NCBI GenBank assembly: GCA_036374795.1
Contig: DASUTC010000200.1
Span: 1 to 64,000 of the forward strand
Origin: Herpetosiphonaceae bacterium
Lineage (GTDB): Bacteria > Chloroflexota > Chloroflexia > Chloroflexales > Kallotenuaceae
Direction of reading: 5' to 3'
Length of the DNA stretch: 64,000 bases
Position 1 is the first letter of the stretch. Each line of letters opens with the position of its first letter. Of this stretch, positions 15,332 to 24,437 are shown in pieces. The notes beneath the pieces were generated by a model. The model saw nothing but the letters and a program-made list of their open reading frames with translations. It was not told the DNA's origin and searched no databases. Both the position numbers and the translations under genes were made by a program.

Positions 15332-18262
15332 CTATCCCAGAGGCATCACCCTGCCAGACGCCCACGCCGCCGTGAACGAGCTTTCATCCATCTGCGTGCG
15401 GACGCTGGCGATCATCTGCTCGTAGTATGGACGATCGGCAGGCTGTGGCGGCGCGCTGATCGCGTCACGCAGCGCCTCCGCCGCTCCGGCAAGCTGCGCG
15501 GCCCGCACCACCTGGCCCCGCGCTCCAGCCAGACCCGCCAATCCTTCGAGCGCCGTAGCAATTCCCTCGCGATCGCCAACCTCGCGGAACAGATGTAGGC
15601 TTTCTTCGAGCAGCCGCTCCGCGCGCTGGTGATCGCCGTTGGAGAGCGCGATCCGCCCAAGGTAGGTCAGAGAGCGCGCGATGCCCGATTTGTTGCCGAC
15701 CTTTTGCAGCAGCGCAAGACTTTCTTCGAGCAGCCTAGACGCATGGGCGTGCGCGCCGCGAAAGAGCGCGCTGCGGCCCTGGAAGTTGAGCGCCATCGCG
15801 ATGCCGATCTTGTGATCCAATTCCTGGAACAGCGCCAGGCTTTTATCGATCAGCGGCGCGGCGCGCTCGTCATCGCCTTCGTTGAGCACGGCCATGCCCA
15901 TGTAGTGCAGCGTGCTCGCCATGCCGTATTTATCGTGGATCTGGCGGAAGAGGCCCAGCGCCTCTTCCAGCAGGCCAATCGCCTGGCGGTAGTCGCCCTG
16001 CCAGTAGGCGATTAAGCCCAGGTTGGTCAGCGCCTGCGCGATCCGCTCTTTATCGCCAGCCATCCGCTGATGCATCAGGCTCTCGGTAAAATAGGCCCGC
16101 GCCTGGTGGTAATCGTCCTGAATGAAGGCCAGCACACCAGCGCCGCAGAGAGCTTTGGCTCGTACCGCGCGCGTCACACCTTCGGTATGGGCCAGCACCG
16201 CATCCAGCCAGCGGCGACCTTCCCCGATGTAGTCGCGGGCATACCAGAAGCGCCAGAGCGCGGCGCAAAGGCGTGTGGCTGTTTCGGGCTCGTCGGCTTC
16301 GAGCGCCCAGGTGAGCGCCGCGCGCAGATTCATATGCGCGCGCTCCAGCCGCTCCAGCCAGCTTGCCTGCTGCGCTCCTTTCAACGCAGGCTCGGCCTGC
16401 TCCGCCAATCGGAGGTAGTAGGCCGCATGGGATCGCCGCAGCGCCGCCGCACCGCCGCTCTGCGCCAGCAGCTCGTGGGCATATTCCTGGATCGTTTCGA
16501 GCATCACGAAGTATGGCTCGCCGTCGGGGCCTTCCTCCTGCCGTAGCACGCTCTTGTCCACGAGCGAGACAAGCCCATCCAGCACGTCGAGCGCGTGCTG
16601 CTCGGCTGCTGCCTCGGTCGCGCTCCACACCGCCTCCGCCGCCTCCAGCGTGCAGCCGCCGACGAACACGCTCAGCCGGACAAACAGGGTTTGCTCAGCC
16701 GGAGTCAGCAGCTCGTAGCTCCAATCGATCGTTGCCCGGAGCGTCTGATGACGCAGCGGCGAGTCTTTCGGCCCGCCAGTGAGCAGCCTCAGGCGATGAT
16801 CCAGGCGCGGCAGCATCGCTTGCGGCGGAAGACATTTGATACGCGCTGCGGCCAGCTCGATCGCAAGCGGCAGACCATCCAGCCGCACGCAGATCTCGCC
16901 GACAGCGGCGGCATTCTCGTCGGTCAGCTTGAAGTCGTACTTGACGGCCTGTGCCCGCTCGGCGAAGAGCGTCACGGCGGGCGATTGCGCCAGCGCGGAG
17001 AGTGTCGGTGATGAAAGATCGGGCAGCGCCAGCGGCGGCACGGGCGCTTCGTACTCGCCGTATAGATGCAGCGTCGCGCGGCTGGTGATCACGATCTTGA
17101 GCTGCGGCGCTGCGGCCAGCAGCTCGGAGATCAGCGCTGCGGCGGCTGTCACCTGCTCAAAGTTGTCCAGCACCAGCAGGTGATGTTTATGGCGAAGATG
17201 CACCTTGAGTGTTTCCAGAAGCGGCTGGCCGGGGATCTCTTTCAGCGCCAGCGCCTGCGCAATCGCCGAGACGACCAGCGCGGGATCGCGCACCAGCGCC
17301 AGCGCCACGAACGTCACGCCGTGCTCGAACTCGTCGATCACCTCAGCCGCAATCTGTAAGCTCAGGCGGGTCTTACCAGCACCGCCCGGACCAGTCAGCG
17401 TCAGCAGCCGCACCTCGCCCCGCCCCAAAAGATCGCAGGCCGTGGCAACCTCCGCTTCGCGACCAATCAAAAACGTCGTCGGCGACGGCAGGTTGCTCGT
17501 GCGCGGCGCGGCATGAGCGCGTGGCAGCACAGGCGGCGCTGTCTCGATCGGTATCGGCGCGCTCATCGGCAGCGCAAAACGATAGCCGATCCCCGGCTCG
17601 GTCAGCATATAGCGCGGATTCGACGGATCGTGCTCCAGCTTGCAGCGCAGCCGCCGAATGTACGAGTGCAGGTAGCTGCTTTCTTCGCCGTACGCATCGC
17701 CCCAGACGCGCTGTAAGAGCATCCGGTGAGTCAGGACGTTTCCGGCGTGATGCACCAGCTCACGCACCAGCGCCCACTCGGTCGGCGTGAGTCGTACCTC
17801 CGCTCCATCGCGCATCAGACGGTGATTCTGAAAGTCGATCTCCAGGCTACCGCAGTGCAAGACCTGCGATTGCGCGTGCCGCTCCCAGTATCCGGCCCGG
17901 CGCAGCAATGCTTCGACACGCGCCAGGAATTCTTCCTCACCAATCGGTATCGTCAGGTAGTCGTCGGCCCCAAGCCGCAGCGCGGCCACTTTACGCATCG
18001 TGCTGCTCGGCTCCGCGATGATCATCAAGGGGACCATCGAGTGCTGGCGAATCTGACGGCACAGCTCCATGCCGTCGATCTGCGGAAGCTGGGATGCGAG
18101 AATAACCAGATCCGGCTCTTCTTGCTCCCACAGCGCAAGCGCCTGGAAACCATCGGCAGCGCGCAGTACGCGGAAGCCCTGCGCTTCGAGATGCCGACAC
18201 AATAACATCAGGAGGGCGTGATCAGCCTCGGCGACGAGTACACGTTGCTGTCGAGATACCAT
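15332..18262 (-). CDS. STAND regulator: pseudo-receiver, OmpR-type winged helix, NB-ARC ATPase, TPRs
   Basis: 976 residues from ATG 18262 (TAGGAG upstream); the 33-codon longer frame lacks homology. Residues 7-122 form a CheY-like receiver, but the phospho-acceptor Asp is A56, the conserved Thr/Ser is A83 and the Lys is I105, so it cannot be phosphorylated normally. A KdpE/OmpR winged helix spans about 135-230. The NB-ARC ATPase begins near 265: Walker A GPGGAGKT (291-298), Walker B LLVLDNFEQ, and GLPLAIELAAARIK. The C-terminal 350 residues are tetratricopeptide repeats with GDYRQAI and GDHQRAER-type units. Likely a signal-gated transcription factor. Transcribed alone and divergently from the wall-hydrolase genes. 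Confidence 0.9.
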   Translation of the reverse strand: MVSRQQRVLVAEADHALLMLLCRHLEAQGFRVLRAADGFQALALWEQEEPDLVILASQLPQIDGMELCRQIRQHSMVPLMIIAEPSSTMRKVAALRLGADDYLTIPIGEEEFLARVEALLRRAGYWERHAQSQVLHCGSLEIDFQNHRLMRDGAEVRLTPTEWALVRELVHHAGNVLTHRMLLQRVWGDAYGEESSYLHSYIRRLRCKLEHDPSNPRYMLTEPGIGYRFALPMSAPIPIETAPPVLPRAHAAPRTSNLPSPTTFLIGREAEVATACDLLGRGEVRLLTLTGPGGAGKTRLSLQIAAEVIDEFEHGVTFVALALVRDPALVVSAIAQALALKEIPGQPLLETLKVHLRHKHHLLVLDNFEQVTAAAALISELLAAAPQLKIVITSRATLHLYGEYEAPVPPLALPDLSSPTLSALAQSPAVTLFAERAQAVKYDFKLTDENAAAVGEICVRLDGLPLAIELAAARIKCLPPQAMLPRLDHRLRLLTGGPKDSPLRHQTLRATIDWSYELLTPAEQTLFVRLSVFVGGCTLEAAEAVWSATEAAAEQHALDVLDGLVSLVDKSVLRQEEGPDGEPYFVMLETIQEYAHELLAQSGGAAALRRSHAAYYLRLAEQAEPALKGAQQASWLERLERAHMNLRAALTWALEADEPETATRLCAALWRFWYARDYIGEGRRWLDAVLAHTEGVTRAVRAKALCGAGVLAFIQDDYHQARAYFTESLMHQRMAGDKERIAQALTNLGLIAYWQGDYRQAIGLLEEALGLFRQIHDKYGMASTLHYMGMAVLNEGDDERAAPLIDKSLALFQELDHKIGIAMALNFQGRSALFRGAHAHASRLLEESLALLQKVGNKSGIARSLTYLGRIALSNGDHQRAERLLEESLHLFREVGDREGIATALEGLAGLAGARGQVVRAAQLAGAAEALRDAISAPPQPADRPYYEQMIASVRTQMDESSFTAAWASGRVMPLG

Positions 18263-18315
18263 AAGACTGCTCCTAGTCCAACACATGGCCGACTCTAAAC
18301 CGATGGTGCGGTTCG

Positions 18316-18333
18316 TGAAACGGTGATGTTTCA
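18316..18333. promoter_or_regulatory. Palindrome upstream of the STAND regulator
   Basis: TGAAAC (18316-18321) and GTTTCA (18328-18333) with a 6-nt spacer, 54 bp before the start codon. Two half-sites this close to a transcription-factor gene could be an autoregulatory site. No matching promoter boxes were recognised. Confidence 0.35.
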
Positions 18334-19045
18334 ACGTCGCTACAGCACGATCGGACGACAAGCTCTGGAAGACATGTTTGATTGAGGAAGGCTACACCCT
18401 AAGCTCTCCTGGGCAGTGTTCGACTGTCACCGGCGACAAGGGGGGAGTGTGTGGGTCGCGCGGTGGCAACTACCTACCTGACGAGGGATTAACCTGCCAT
18501 ATTCAGCAACGCTAGGCTTTGTGCGGAATCACGGTGCATCTTCGGAAAATAGCCGATTCTCCACCGGCAAGGGGAGGTTTGGGAGTATACCCTCACGCCC
18601 CAGGCTTGACGGCCAATCAGCACGAGCGTGCGCTCCGATCTACAAAGTGTGCTGCTGTTGTCTCCTGTCTATCTTAAGATTTTTTAAAGAATTTTTCAAG
18701 CTATTATTTAGATCTTTCTACCATTTATTCAGATCTCTTTTAGATCCGACAGGTATAATTTTGGTTAAAACGAAGTACATGGCCTCCCACACCTCTCGCT
18801 GCAATCGTTCCGCTCATCAGATGGAGCAAGGCGGAGTTGGGCTAGACGGATAGGTGTCCAGCGCAGGGGCAACGATCTGGTGGAATCGTATCTGATGTTC
18901 TGGCGCCACACAATCCTTCGATGCTCATCATCCGTCGGCTACTCGCTGCCCAGGCTTCGGGATGCGCGCTGTTCTATCGCTTCGGTTGGGGGCCATCGTA
19001 GCATCTGCTCAACCGCATGTTTGTTGCTGTCAATGGGAGCTATCT
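18334..19045. other. Divergent intergenic region with AT-rich patch
   Basis: About 710 bp between the regulator (-) and the amidase (+) with no supported gene. Bases 18660-18780 are strikingly AT-rich, carry AGATC three times (near 18709, 18731 and 18742) and a TATAAT at 18754-18759 that lacks a convincing -35 box. This is where I would look for the amidase promoter. The rest is unremarkable. Confidence 0.4.
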
Positions 19046-20125
19046 ATGTCGGAATCGCACAACTCTGTTCCACGCCGCTCGTTCCTCAAGGCTGCCTTGG
19101 GTGTCGGCACTAGCATTCTGATGGGCGGGATCGAACTCCGCTTTGCGCCCGTCGTCGAAGCTGCGGTCACTTCGCCCACCATCGCAAGCTGTAGCACCTG
19201 GGGCGCGCAGCCGCCCAAAGAGCCGATCACCGTCCTCAGCACACGTCCAACCAAGATTCTTGTGCATCATACGGCAGGCTCGAACTCTACCGACTACTCG
19301 CTCTCCCATGCCTATCAACTGGCGCGCAACATCCAGCAGAGTCACTTCAATCGCGGCTGGATCGACAGCGGGCAGCAGTTTACGATTAGCCGGGGCGGCT
19401 ATGTGATGGAGGGACGCCACCGCAGCCTTGAGGTGCTGCGCGGCGGCACGTCGCACGTCCGAGGCGCCCACTGCGACGGCCAGAACGATGTTGCGGTCGG
19501 CATCGAGAACGAGGGCACGTACACCTCGGTCCAGCCGCCGCAGGTGCTCTACAATCAGCTTGTCGCGCTGTGCGCCTATATCTGCCAGCAGTACGACATT
19601 CCCAGCTCCCAGATCTACGGCCATCGCGATTTTAATGCCACGCAGTGCCCAGGCGATCAGCTCTATGCGATGTTGCCGAAGCTGCGCAGCGATGTCGCGG
19701 CGCGCCTCGGTGGCGGCGGTGGCTCGCGCGTCTGGCCGATCGTGCAGCGCGGCGACACCGGCGAGCGCGTCAAGACGATCCAGTATCTCCTGCGCCACCG
19801 GGGCTACAGCCTGACGATCGACGGCATCTTTGGGTCAGGCACCGAGAGCGCGGTCAGGAGCTTCCAGACCTCGGTGGGTATTACCTCGGATGGGATCGTC
19901 GGCGCGATGACCTGGGAGTCGCTGATCATCACGACGCGGCGCGGCGACACGGGCGATCCTACTCGCGCGATCCAGAGTCAACTGGTTTCCAAAGGCTATA
20001 GCCTGGTGATCGACGGCATCTTTGGAGCGGGCACTGAGAGCGCGGTCAAGAGCTTCCAGACCTCGCGCGGCCTGACGGTCGACGGCGTCGTCGGTCCAAA
20101 CACCTGGAATGCGCTGGTGAGCTAG
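19046..20125 (+). CDS. Tat-exported N-acetylmuramoyl-L-alanine amidase with two PG-binding domains
   Basis: 359 residues, ATG 19046 with GGGAG upstream. A twin-arginine signal (RRSFLK, residues 10-15) precedes a hydrophobic stretch. An Amidase_2/PGRP catalytic domain covers about 60-200; zinc ligands appear as the first His of VHHTAGS, the His of GHRDFN and the Cys of QCPGDQ. Two PG_binding_1 repeats follow (about 235-295 and 300-358), each with VDG/IDGIFGxGTESAV and FQTS. It cleaves the MurNAc-L-Ala bond outside the membrane. First of three adjacent wall hydrolases. Confidence 0.92.
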   Translation: MSESHNSVPRRSFLKAALGVGTSILMGGIELRFAPVVEAAVTSPTIASCSTWGAQPPKEPITVLSTRPTKILVHHTAGSNSTDYSLSHAYQLARNIQQSHFNRGWIDSGQQFTISRGGYVMEGRHRSLEVLRGGTSHVRGAHCDGQNDVAVGIENEGTYTSVQPPQVLYNQLVALCAYICQQYDIPSSQIYGHRDFNATQCPGDQLYAMLPKLRSDVAARLGGGGGSRVWPIVQRGDTGERVKTIQYLLRHRGYSLTIDGIFGSGTESAVRSFQTSVGITSDGIVGAMTWESLIITTRRGDTGDPTRAIQSQLVSKGYSLVIDGIFGAGTESAVKSFQTSRGLTVDGVVGPNTWNALVS

Positions 20126-20141
20126 CGCGCCGACAGGCGGC

Positions 20142-20224
20142 GAACCACGAGCTGAGAACCACACGAAAGCACCAGAGAACAAGAAAACAAATGTGGAACT
20201 TGGAAATCGAAACCCGGAACATGA
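20142..20224 (+). repeat. Heptad repeat cluster, locus 5
   Basis: Starts 17 nt after the amidase stop with GAACCAC/GAGAACC/GAGAACAAG-type words, then in-phase 7-mers AACTTGG (20197), AAATCGA, AACCCGG, AACATGA up to 20224. A CGGAGG Shine-Dalgarno and ATG 20238 follow. It lies between two co-directional hydrolase genes. Confidence 0.72.
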
Positions 20225-20237
20225 CGGAGGAACAACC

Positions 20238-21209
20238 ATGACACCACGCGCTTCGTTGCGTTCGGTGCGCAACAAGATCCTGATGCTGGCACTGCTCGGC
20301 ATGATCGTGCTGGGCGGCACGCTGCCAGCGCGGGCTTTTTCCAGCGCCTTTTTCCCCACCCAGAGCATCGGTAATCGCGGCGTCGACGTTAAGGCGATCC
20401 AACTGCTGCTGAACATCAGCGCTGACGGCATCTTCGGCTCCGGCACTGATAGCGCGGTCAAGAGCTTTCAGTCGTCGCGGGGATTGGCGGTGGATGGGAT
20501 CGTCGGACCGGCGACCTGGGACGCGCTGACGCCGACGGTGCGCAACGGCAGCACCGGCAACGCCGTCAAAGCGCTGCAACTGCTGCTGAACGAGAAGAAT
20601 CGCGCGGGGCTGTCCGTAGACGGCGTTTTCGGCTCAGGCACTGATGCCGCCGTGCGTAATTTCCAGAGCCATGCCGGTCTGGCGGTCGACGGCATCGTCG
20701 GCCCGACAACGTGGAAGAATCTGGTCTGGCACTACGACTATCCCAACTGGGGCACCAGCATGTGTGATCAAGATCCCGACGCCAACGGCCTGGCAAACTG
20801 GGGCACCGGCGCGGCGATCGGGCAGCTTGAGGCGGCGGCCAATGCGTTCATTGGGCTGGGCCAGGGCCGCGTGCCGGTCGGCGATGTGAGCAGGGAGCAC
20901 GGCGGCGACATTGCCGGCCATGCCAGCCACGAGGTTGGCCTGGACGTGGATGTGTGGCCGATTCGCACCGACAACGCCCAATGCACCGGCACCCGTATTA
21001 CCTGGCAATCGTCGGCCTACGATCGCGCGGCGACCCGTGAGCTGGTCAGGGCGATCCGCAACGCCGCGCCCGGCCATATCAAGGTGATCTACTTCAACGA
21101 TCCGCAGTTGATCAGCGAGGGCCTCACGACGCAGTACGCCAACCATGATAATCACCTGCATATTCGCTACTGCGAGAAGATTCATCCCAACAGCCTGTAC
21201 GATTGCTAG
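20238..21209 (+). CDS. Exported murein endopeptidase (M74/MepA-like) with two PG-binding domains
   Basis: 323 residues, ATG 20238 after CGGAGGAACAACC. Sec signal peptide (residues about 13-33, ending PARA). Two PG_binding_1 domains (about 40-95 and 100-158) with DGIFGSGTDSAVKSFQ and DGVFGSGTDAAVRNFQ. The C-terminal catalytic domain has HASHEVGLDVDVW and HDNHLHIRY, the zinc-ligand pattern of LAS peptidases of the MepA/M74 type, which cut D-Ala-meso-DAP cross-links. Preceded by heptad locus 5. Confidence 0.87.
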   Translation: MTPRASLRSVRNKILMLALLGMIVLGGTLPARAFSSAFFPTQSIGNRGVDVKAIQLLLNISADGIFGSGTDSAVKSFQSSRGLAVDGIVGPATWDALTPTVRNGSTGNAVKALQLLLNEKNRAGLSVDGVFGSGTDAAVRNFQSHAGLAVDGIVGPTTWKNLVWHYDYPNWGTSMCDQDPDANGLANWGTGAAIGQLEAAANAFIGLGQGRVPVGDVSREHGGDIAGHASHEVGLDVDVWPIRTDNAQCTGTRITWQSSAYDRAATRELVRAIRNAAPGHIKVIYFNDPQLISEGLTTQYANHDNHLHIRYCEKIHPNSLYDC

Positions 21210-21293
21210 CGCGAGCCGCTACGCCGATCCGCCGCGCCTGGCTGCGCATAAGCTGACGCAAACTTAACCAAACGCTGCCTGCATCGGCAGCAT

Positions 21294-21331
21294 GAGACAC
21301 GTTCAGTCATTGATATGATTGGACGTGTCTC
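21294..21331 (+). terminator. Hairpin downstream of the endopeptidase gene
   Basis: Perfect 9-bp arms GAGACACGT (21294-21302) and ACGTGTCTC (21323-21331) with a 20-nt loop that can partly pair. A T/G-rich tail (GTTTGTTGTTG) follows. It lies 85 nt after the stop; a terminator is plausible though the loop is long and the T-run interrupted. Confidence 0.45.
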
Positions 21332-21966
21332 GTTTGTTGTTGATATGCTGAGATTTGTAGACATGATCAGGATCTATAGTCGGAATTTTTATTCTCAGTC
21401 GTAGTTCTCTGCTACATTCAACAACCATGCATATCTGTGTATGACAATCGCGATGCTCATCATCATGGTCAGAAAGGATATATGTAGAGGTTTACATAAA
21501 GCGATATGTGGCGATTGCCCTCGGCGATTCGTGATAATCTTCGATATAAATCGATTGCGATCACCGATGAGAATATCATGGTACGGAATATGCTTGCGAG
21601 AATGTGATGATTATTGCGATATAGCTTACTGAATAATGCTCAGGTATCGGTAAGTTGTAGGTTGTATCGTTCATTGTGTTGATATGAGCGAAGCAATTGT
21701 ATGATCGATATAGAAGAAAAGAATATGCATAGCATGTAATCATCGCCGTTAACATACCTGGAAGGGAGGGATAGCAGAACAGTCGAATATCAAGATATAT
21801 GATGATGTTGCGGTGCCTGGCTTTTCTGATGATATAACAGCTTCTAATCTTGCACAGAACGCTGTTGCTCATACGATATAGCATTGTGTCATGGGCCGCG
21901 ATATGGAAAACCGATTACGTATGTCCGCAAGGATCGTTCGTAATCGTTATTCTAAGGAGGGAGATT
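21332..21966. other. AT-rich gene-free region before the third hydrolase
   Basis: About 635 bp markedly richer in A and T than the surrounding genes, with repeated CGAT/GATAT words. Open frames of 63 and 102 codons here look random (Ile/Tyr/Ser-rich, no Shine-Dalgarno). A TAAGGAGGGAG ribosome-binding site at the right end belongs to the next gene. It may be a long regulatory leader, a decayed gene or an RNA gene; the sequence alone does not decide. Confidence 0.4.
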
Positions 21967-22908
21967 ATGCGTCGTATCCTATATATCGCGTTTGGTCTGG
22001 CACTGTTTGCGCTGTTGAGCGCTCCCACGACGACATTTGCGCTCTCGTGGCCGACGCATAGGCTGGGCGATAGTGGCGCGAATGTCTTTACGATCCAACA
22101 CCTGCTCAACGCCCACGGCTACACGCTGACCGCCGACGGCTATTTCGGCGATATTACTCATAATCAGGTCAGATCGTTCCAGTGGTCCAGGGGCCTGGTC
22201 GACGATGGCATCGTTGGACCGAACACCTGGGAGGCGCTGGTGCTCACCGTGCGCTACGGCGACTCCGGCGAGGCCGTCAAGGCAGCGCAGCGCCAGTTGA
22301 ACAAGTACGGCTACGGCCTGACAGTCGACGGCGTCTTCGGTCCCGGCACGGATAGCGCCACACGAGACTACCAGAGCAAGCACGGCCTGGATCAAGACGG
22401 CATCATTGGCCCGGCCACCTGGTCTTCACTGACCTCCGGCGGCGCGTCTGGTCGGGCTGAGCTTGCCGCGCAGATCCGCAACAACAGCCGGATCTCGCTG
22501 CTGACCTCGCATCCATCGGGCGTCTATGATCCGGAGTCGACGGCCTACCAGAATATCGTAGATACGTCCAACGGTCTGGCGGCCAAGACGAGCAGCTACA
22601 GCGACGTAGGCCGCACCTATGTGTATCTCAGCACGTCGATGCTGAGCACGATGGATAAGCTGGCGAATACCTACGGCTATACCTATCGTGTCACCGAGAT
22701 CGCGGGCGGCGACCATAGCTCGACCTCGCGGCACTATGTGGGCGTGGCCTTCGACGTGGACATGATCAACGGCTCGAAGTTCAGCTCGCGCACGACGACC
22801 GTGAGCAACTTTATGCAGCGCTGTCGCGACAATGGCGCGACCGAGGTGCTTGGTCCTGGCGATGCCGGACACTCGACCCACATCCACTGTGCGTGGCCTC
22901 GTCCGTAG
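21967..22908 (+). CDS. Exported M15-like peptidase with two PG-binding domains
   Basis: 313 residues, ATG 21967 with a strong AAGGAGGG. Signal peptide (about 1-25, ending TFA). Two PG_binding_1 domains (about 30-90 and 95-150). The C-terminal domain ends in SRHYVGVAFDVDMI and GHSTHIHCAW, an HxxxxxxD...HxH zinc arrangement as in M15/LAS D-Ala-carboxypeptidases and endolysins. It differs in catalytic domain from its two upstream neighbours but shares their wall-binding repeats. Confidence 0.85.
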   Translation: MRRILYIAFGLALFALLSAPTTTFALSWPTHRLGDSGANVFTIQHLLNAHGYTLTADGYFGDITHNQVRSFQWSRGLVDDGIVGPNTWEALVLTVRYGDSGEAVKAAQRQLNKYGYGLTVDGVFGPGTDSATRDYQSKHGLDQDGIIGPATWSSLTSGGASGRAELAAQIRNNSRISLLTSHPSGVYDPESTAYQNIVDTSNGLAAKTSSYSDVGRTYVYLSTSMLSTMDKLANTYGYTYRVTEIAGGDHSSTSRHYVGVAFDVDMINGSKFSSRTTTVSNFMQRCRDNGATEVLGPGDAGHSTHIHCAWPRP

Positions 22909-22931
22909 CCGCTACGCACGTCGACGCACAG

Positions 22932-22963
22932 GCGGGCCTGATCACAACCATGATCAGGCCCGC
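22932..22963. terminator. Bidirectional terminator hairpin
   Basis: Perfect 13-bp stem GCGGGCCTGATCA (22932-22944) and TGATCAGGCCCGC (22951-22963), 6-nt loop, between the convergent peptidase and P450 genes. No long T-run on either side, but position and strength argue for shared termination. Confidence 0.75.
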
Positions 22964-22990
22964 ATAGCGTGTGGAGCAAGGTGTTTCCGC

Positions 22991-24415
22991 TCAGGCGCTC
23001 GGCGTCAGATCGACCATCTCACGAATATTACCGCGCGCGGTGATACGTGGTACCGGGCGGTTTGTGGGCAGCACGACCATCGGCATGCCGTGCTTTGGCC
23101 CAAGTGTCACCTTGAGCAGCCGATCGATGCGGGCGTTAGGTGCCAGCATCAACCCGTAGCGTTGCAGCAGCAGCGCCAGCACGATCTTGATCTCGGTCAT
23201 GGCGAAGCTCGCGCCGATGCACATACGCCCGCCCGCGCCGAACGGCAGGTATTCGTAGAGCGAGGGCGTGATGCGCTCCCAGCGCTCCGGCAGGAAGCGC
23301 TCCGGCTCCGAGTAGATCTCTGGCATGTGATGGGTCATGTACTGGCTGAACAAGATCACCGAATCCTTGGGCATATCGTACGGTCCCAGGCTGAACGGCG
23401 CGGTGCTGATCCGCGCGCCAAAGCTGGCGGGCGGCAGCAGGCGCATACTCTCCTTGATCACGCGCTCAAGCAGCGGCAGTTGGCTCACCTGCTCAACGGT
23501 CGGCGGCTCGCCGTGGAGCACGTCAGCCAGCTCCGTCCGCAGATCGTCGAGGACGCGCGGATGCTGCGAGAGCAGAAAGAGCGTCCAGGTCAGGGCATTG
23601 GAGCTGGTTTCGTGTCCGGCAAGGAACAGGGTATATGCCTGTGCCACCAGCTCGACATCGCTCATGGCAGCGCCGTCCTCGTCGCGCGCATGGATCAGCA
23701 TCGTCAGGACATCGTTGTGCTCGGAGAGCCGGGCGCGCTTCTCGGCGATCATCCCCCGAATCGTGGCCTCTAGCTGCTCGGCCACCCGCAGCACCTCGCG
23801 GTAAGGTGTTCCCGGCAGGTTATAGGGCAGCAAGTAGACCGACGAGGAGGTGACTAGGGTCAGAATGCGCTTGATCAAGCCGCCGATACTCGCGGCATTC
23901 GGCGGCACGTCGAGGCCAAAGAGCGTTTTGGTGGCGATCGACATGGTTAGCCGCTGCATCTCAGCCGCAAGATCGAGCTGCTGCCCTTCGCGCCATTGGC
24001 CGAGCATCCGCTGCGTGAGCGCGACCATGTCGTCGTGGTAGCTTTCGACGTGCTTTCGATGGAAGGCGGGCAGCATCAAGCGTCGCTGCTGCTTGTGCTT
24101 CTCGCCGTTCATATTGAGCAGGCCGGAGCGCAGCGTGAGCAGCGGCGAGTCGGGCGGCGCGGGCAGATCGCCGAAGGGATCGGAGAAGAAGAGCTGCTGA
24201 TCGCTCAAGAGCAGCCGGTTGTACTCAGGGCCGAACGCAAAGGCCACGTTGGGATGATTGCGCTCCCAGCCGACGATGTTGCCGTACGTCCGTCGTATCC
24301 TGCGCATGTAGGCGATCGGATCGTTGTAGAACGATATGGCATATCCGCGCCAGCCAAGCAGCGGGATATGGCGCGGTCCGGGCAGCGTGAGTGGAGCTAC
24401 TGCCGCTGTTGCCAT
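22991..24415 (-). CDS. Cytochrome P450
   Basis: 474 residues. I-helix AGHETS (oxygen-binding Thr), K-helix ExxR (ESMR), PERFLPERW meander, and heme loop FGAGGRMCIGASFA with the Cys ligand about residue 398. Soluble, no membrane anchor. The style (SDPFGDLPAPPDSP, LPPASFGARIS) resembles CYP102/CYP4-like fatty-acid or terpene hydroxylases, but the substrate is not predictable; no ferredoxin or reductase lies nearby. ATG 24415 is chosen over the GTG two codons upstream because the GTG lies within AAGGAGGTG, which is the ribosome-binding site. Confidence 0.95.
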   Translation of the reverse strand: MATAAVAPLTLPGPRHIPLLGWRGYAISFYNDPIAYMRRIRRTYGNIVGWERNHPNVAFAFGPEYNRLLLSDQQLFFSDPFGDLPAPPDSPLLTLRSGLLNMNGEKHKQQRRLMLPAFHRKHVESYHDDMVALTQRMLGQWREGQQLDLAAEMQRLTMSIATKTLFGLDVPPNAASIGGLIKRILTLVTSSSVYLLPYNLPGTPYREVLRVAEQLEATIRGMIAEKRARLSEHNDVLTMLIHARDEDGAAMSDVELVAQAYTLFLAGHETSSNALTWTLFLLSQHPRVLDDLRTELADVLHGEPPTVEQVSQLPLLERVIKESMRLLPPASFGARISTAPFSLGPYDMPKDSVILFSQYMTHHMPEIYSEPERFLPERWERITPSLYEYLPFGAGGRMCIGASFAMTEIKIVLALLLQRYGLMLAPNARIDRLLKVTLGPKHGMPMVVLPTNRPVPRITARGNIREMVDLTPSA

Positions 24416-24437
24416 AGACACCTCCTTTTGGTGACTA

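Noticed and set aside
18754-18759. TATAAT as a complete amidase promoter
   Set aside because: No acceptable -35 box at 16-18 nt; kept only as a remark in the region entry.
21441-21884. Short frames of 63 (+) and 102 (-) codons in the AT-rich region
   Set aside because: No ribosome-binding site, random-looking Ile/Tyr/Ser composition, no family resemblance.
19046-22908. Prophage lysis cassette
   Set aside because: No holin, terminase, capsid or tail genes around; Tat/Sec signals and PG-binding pairs fit cellular wall enzymes.
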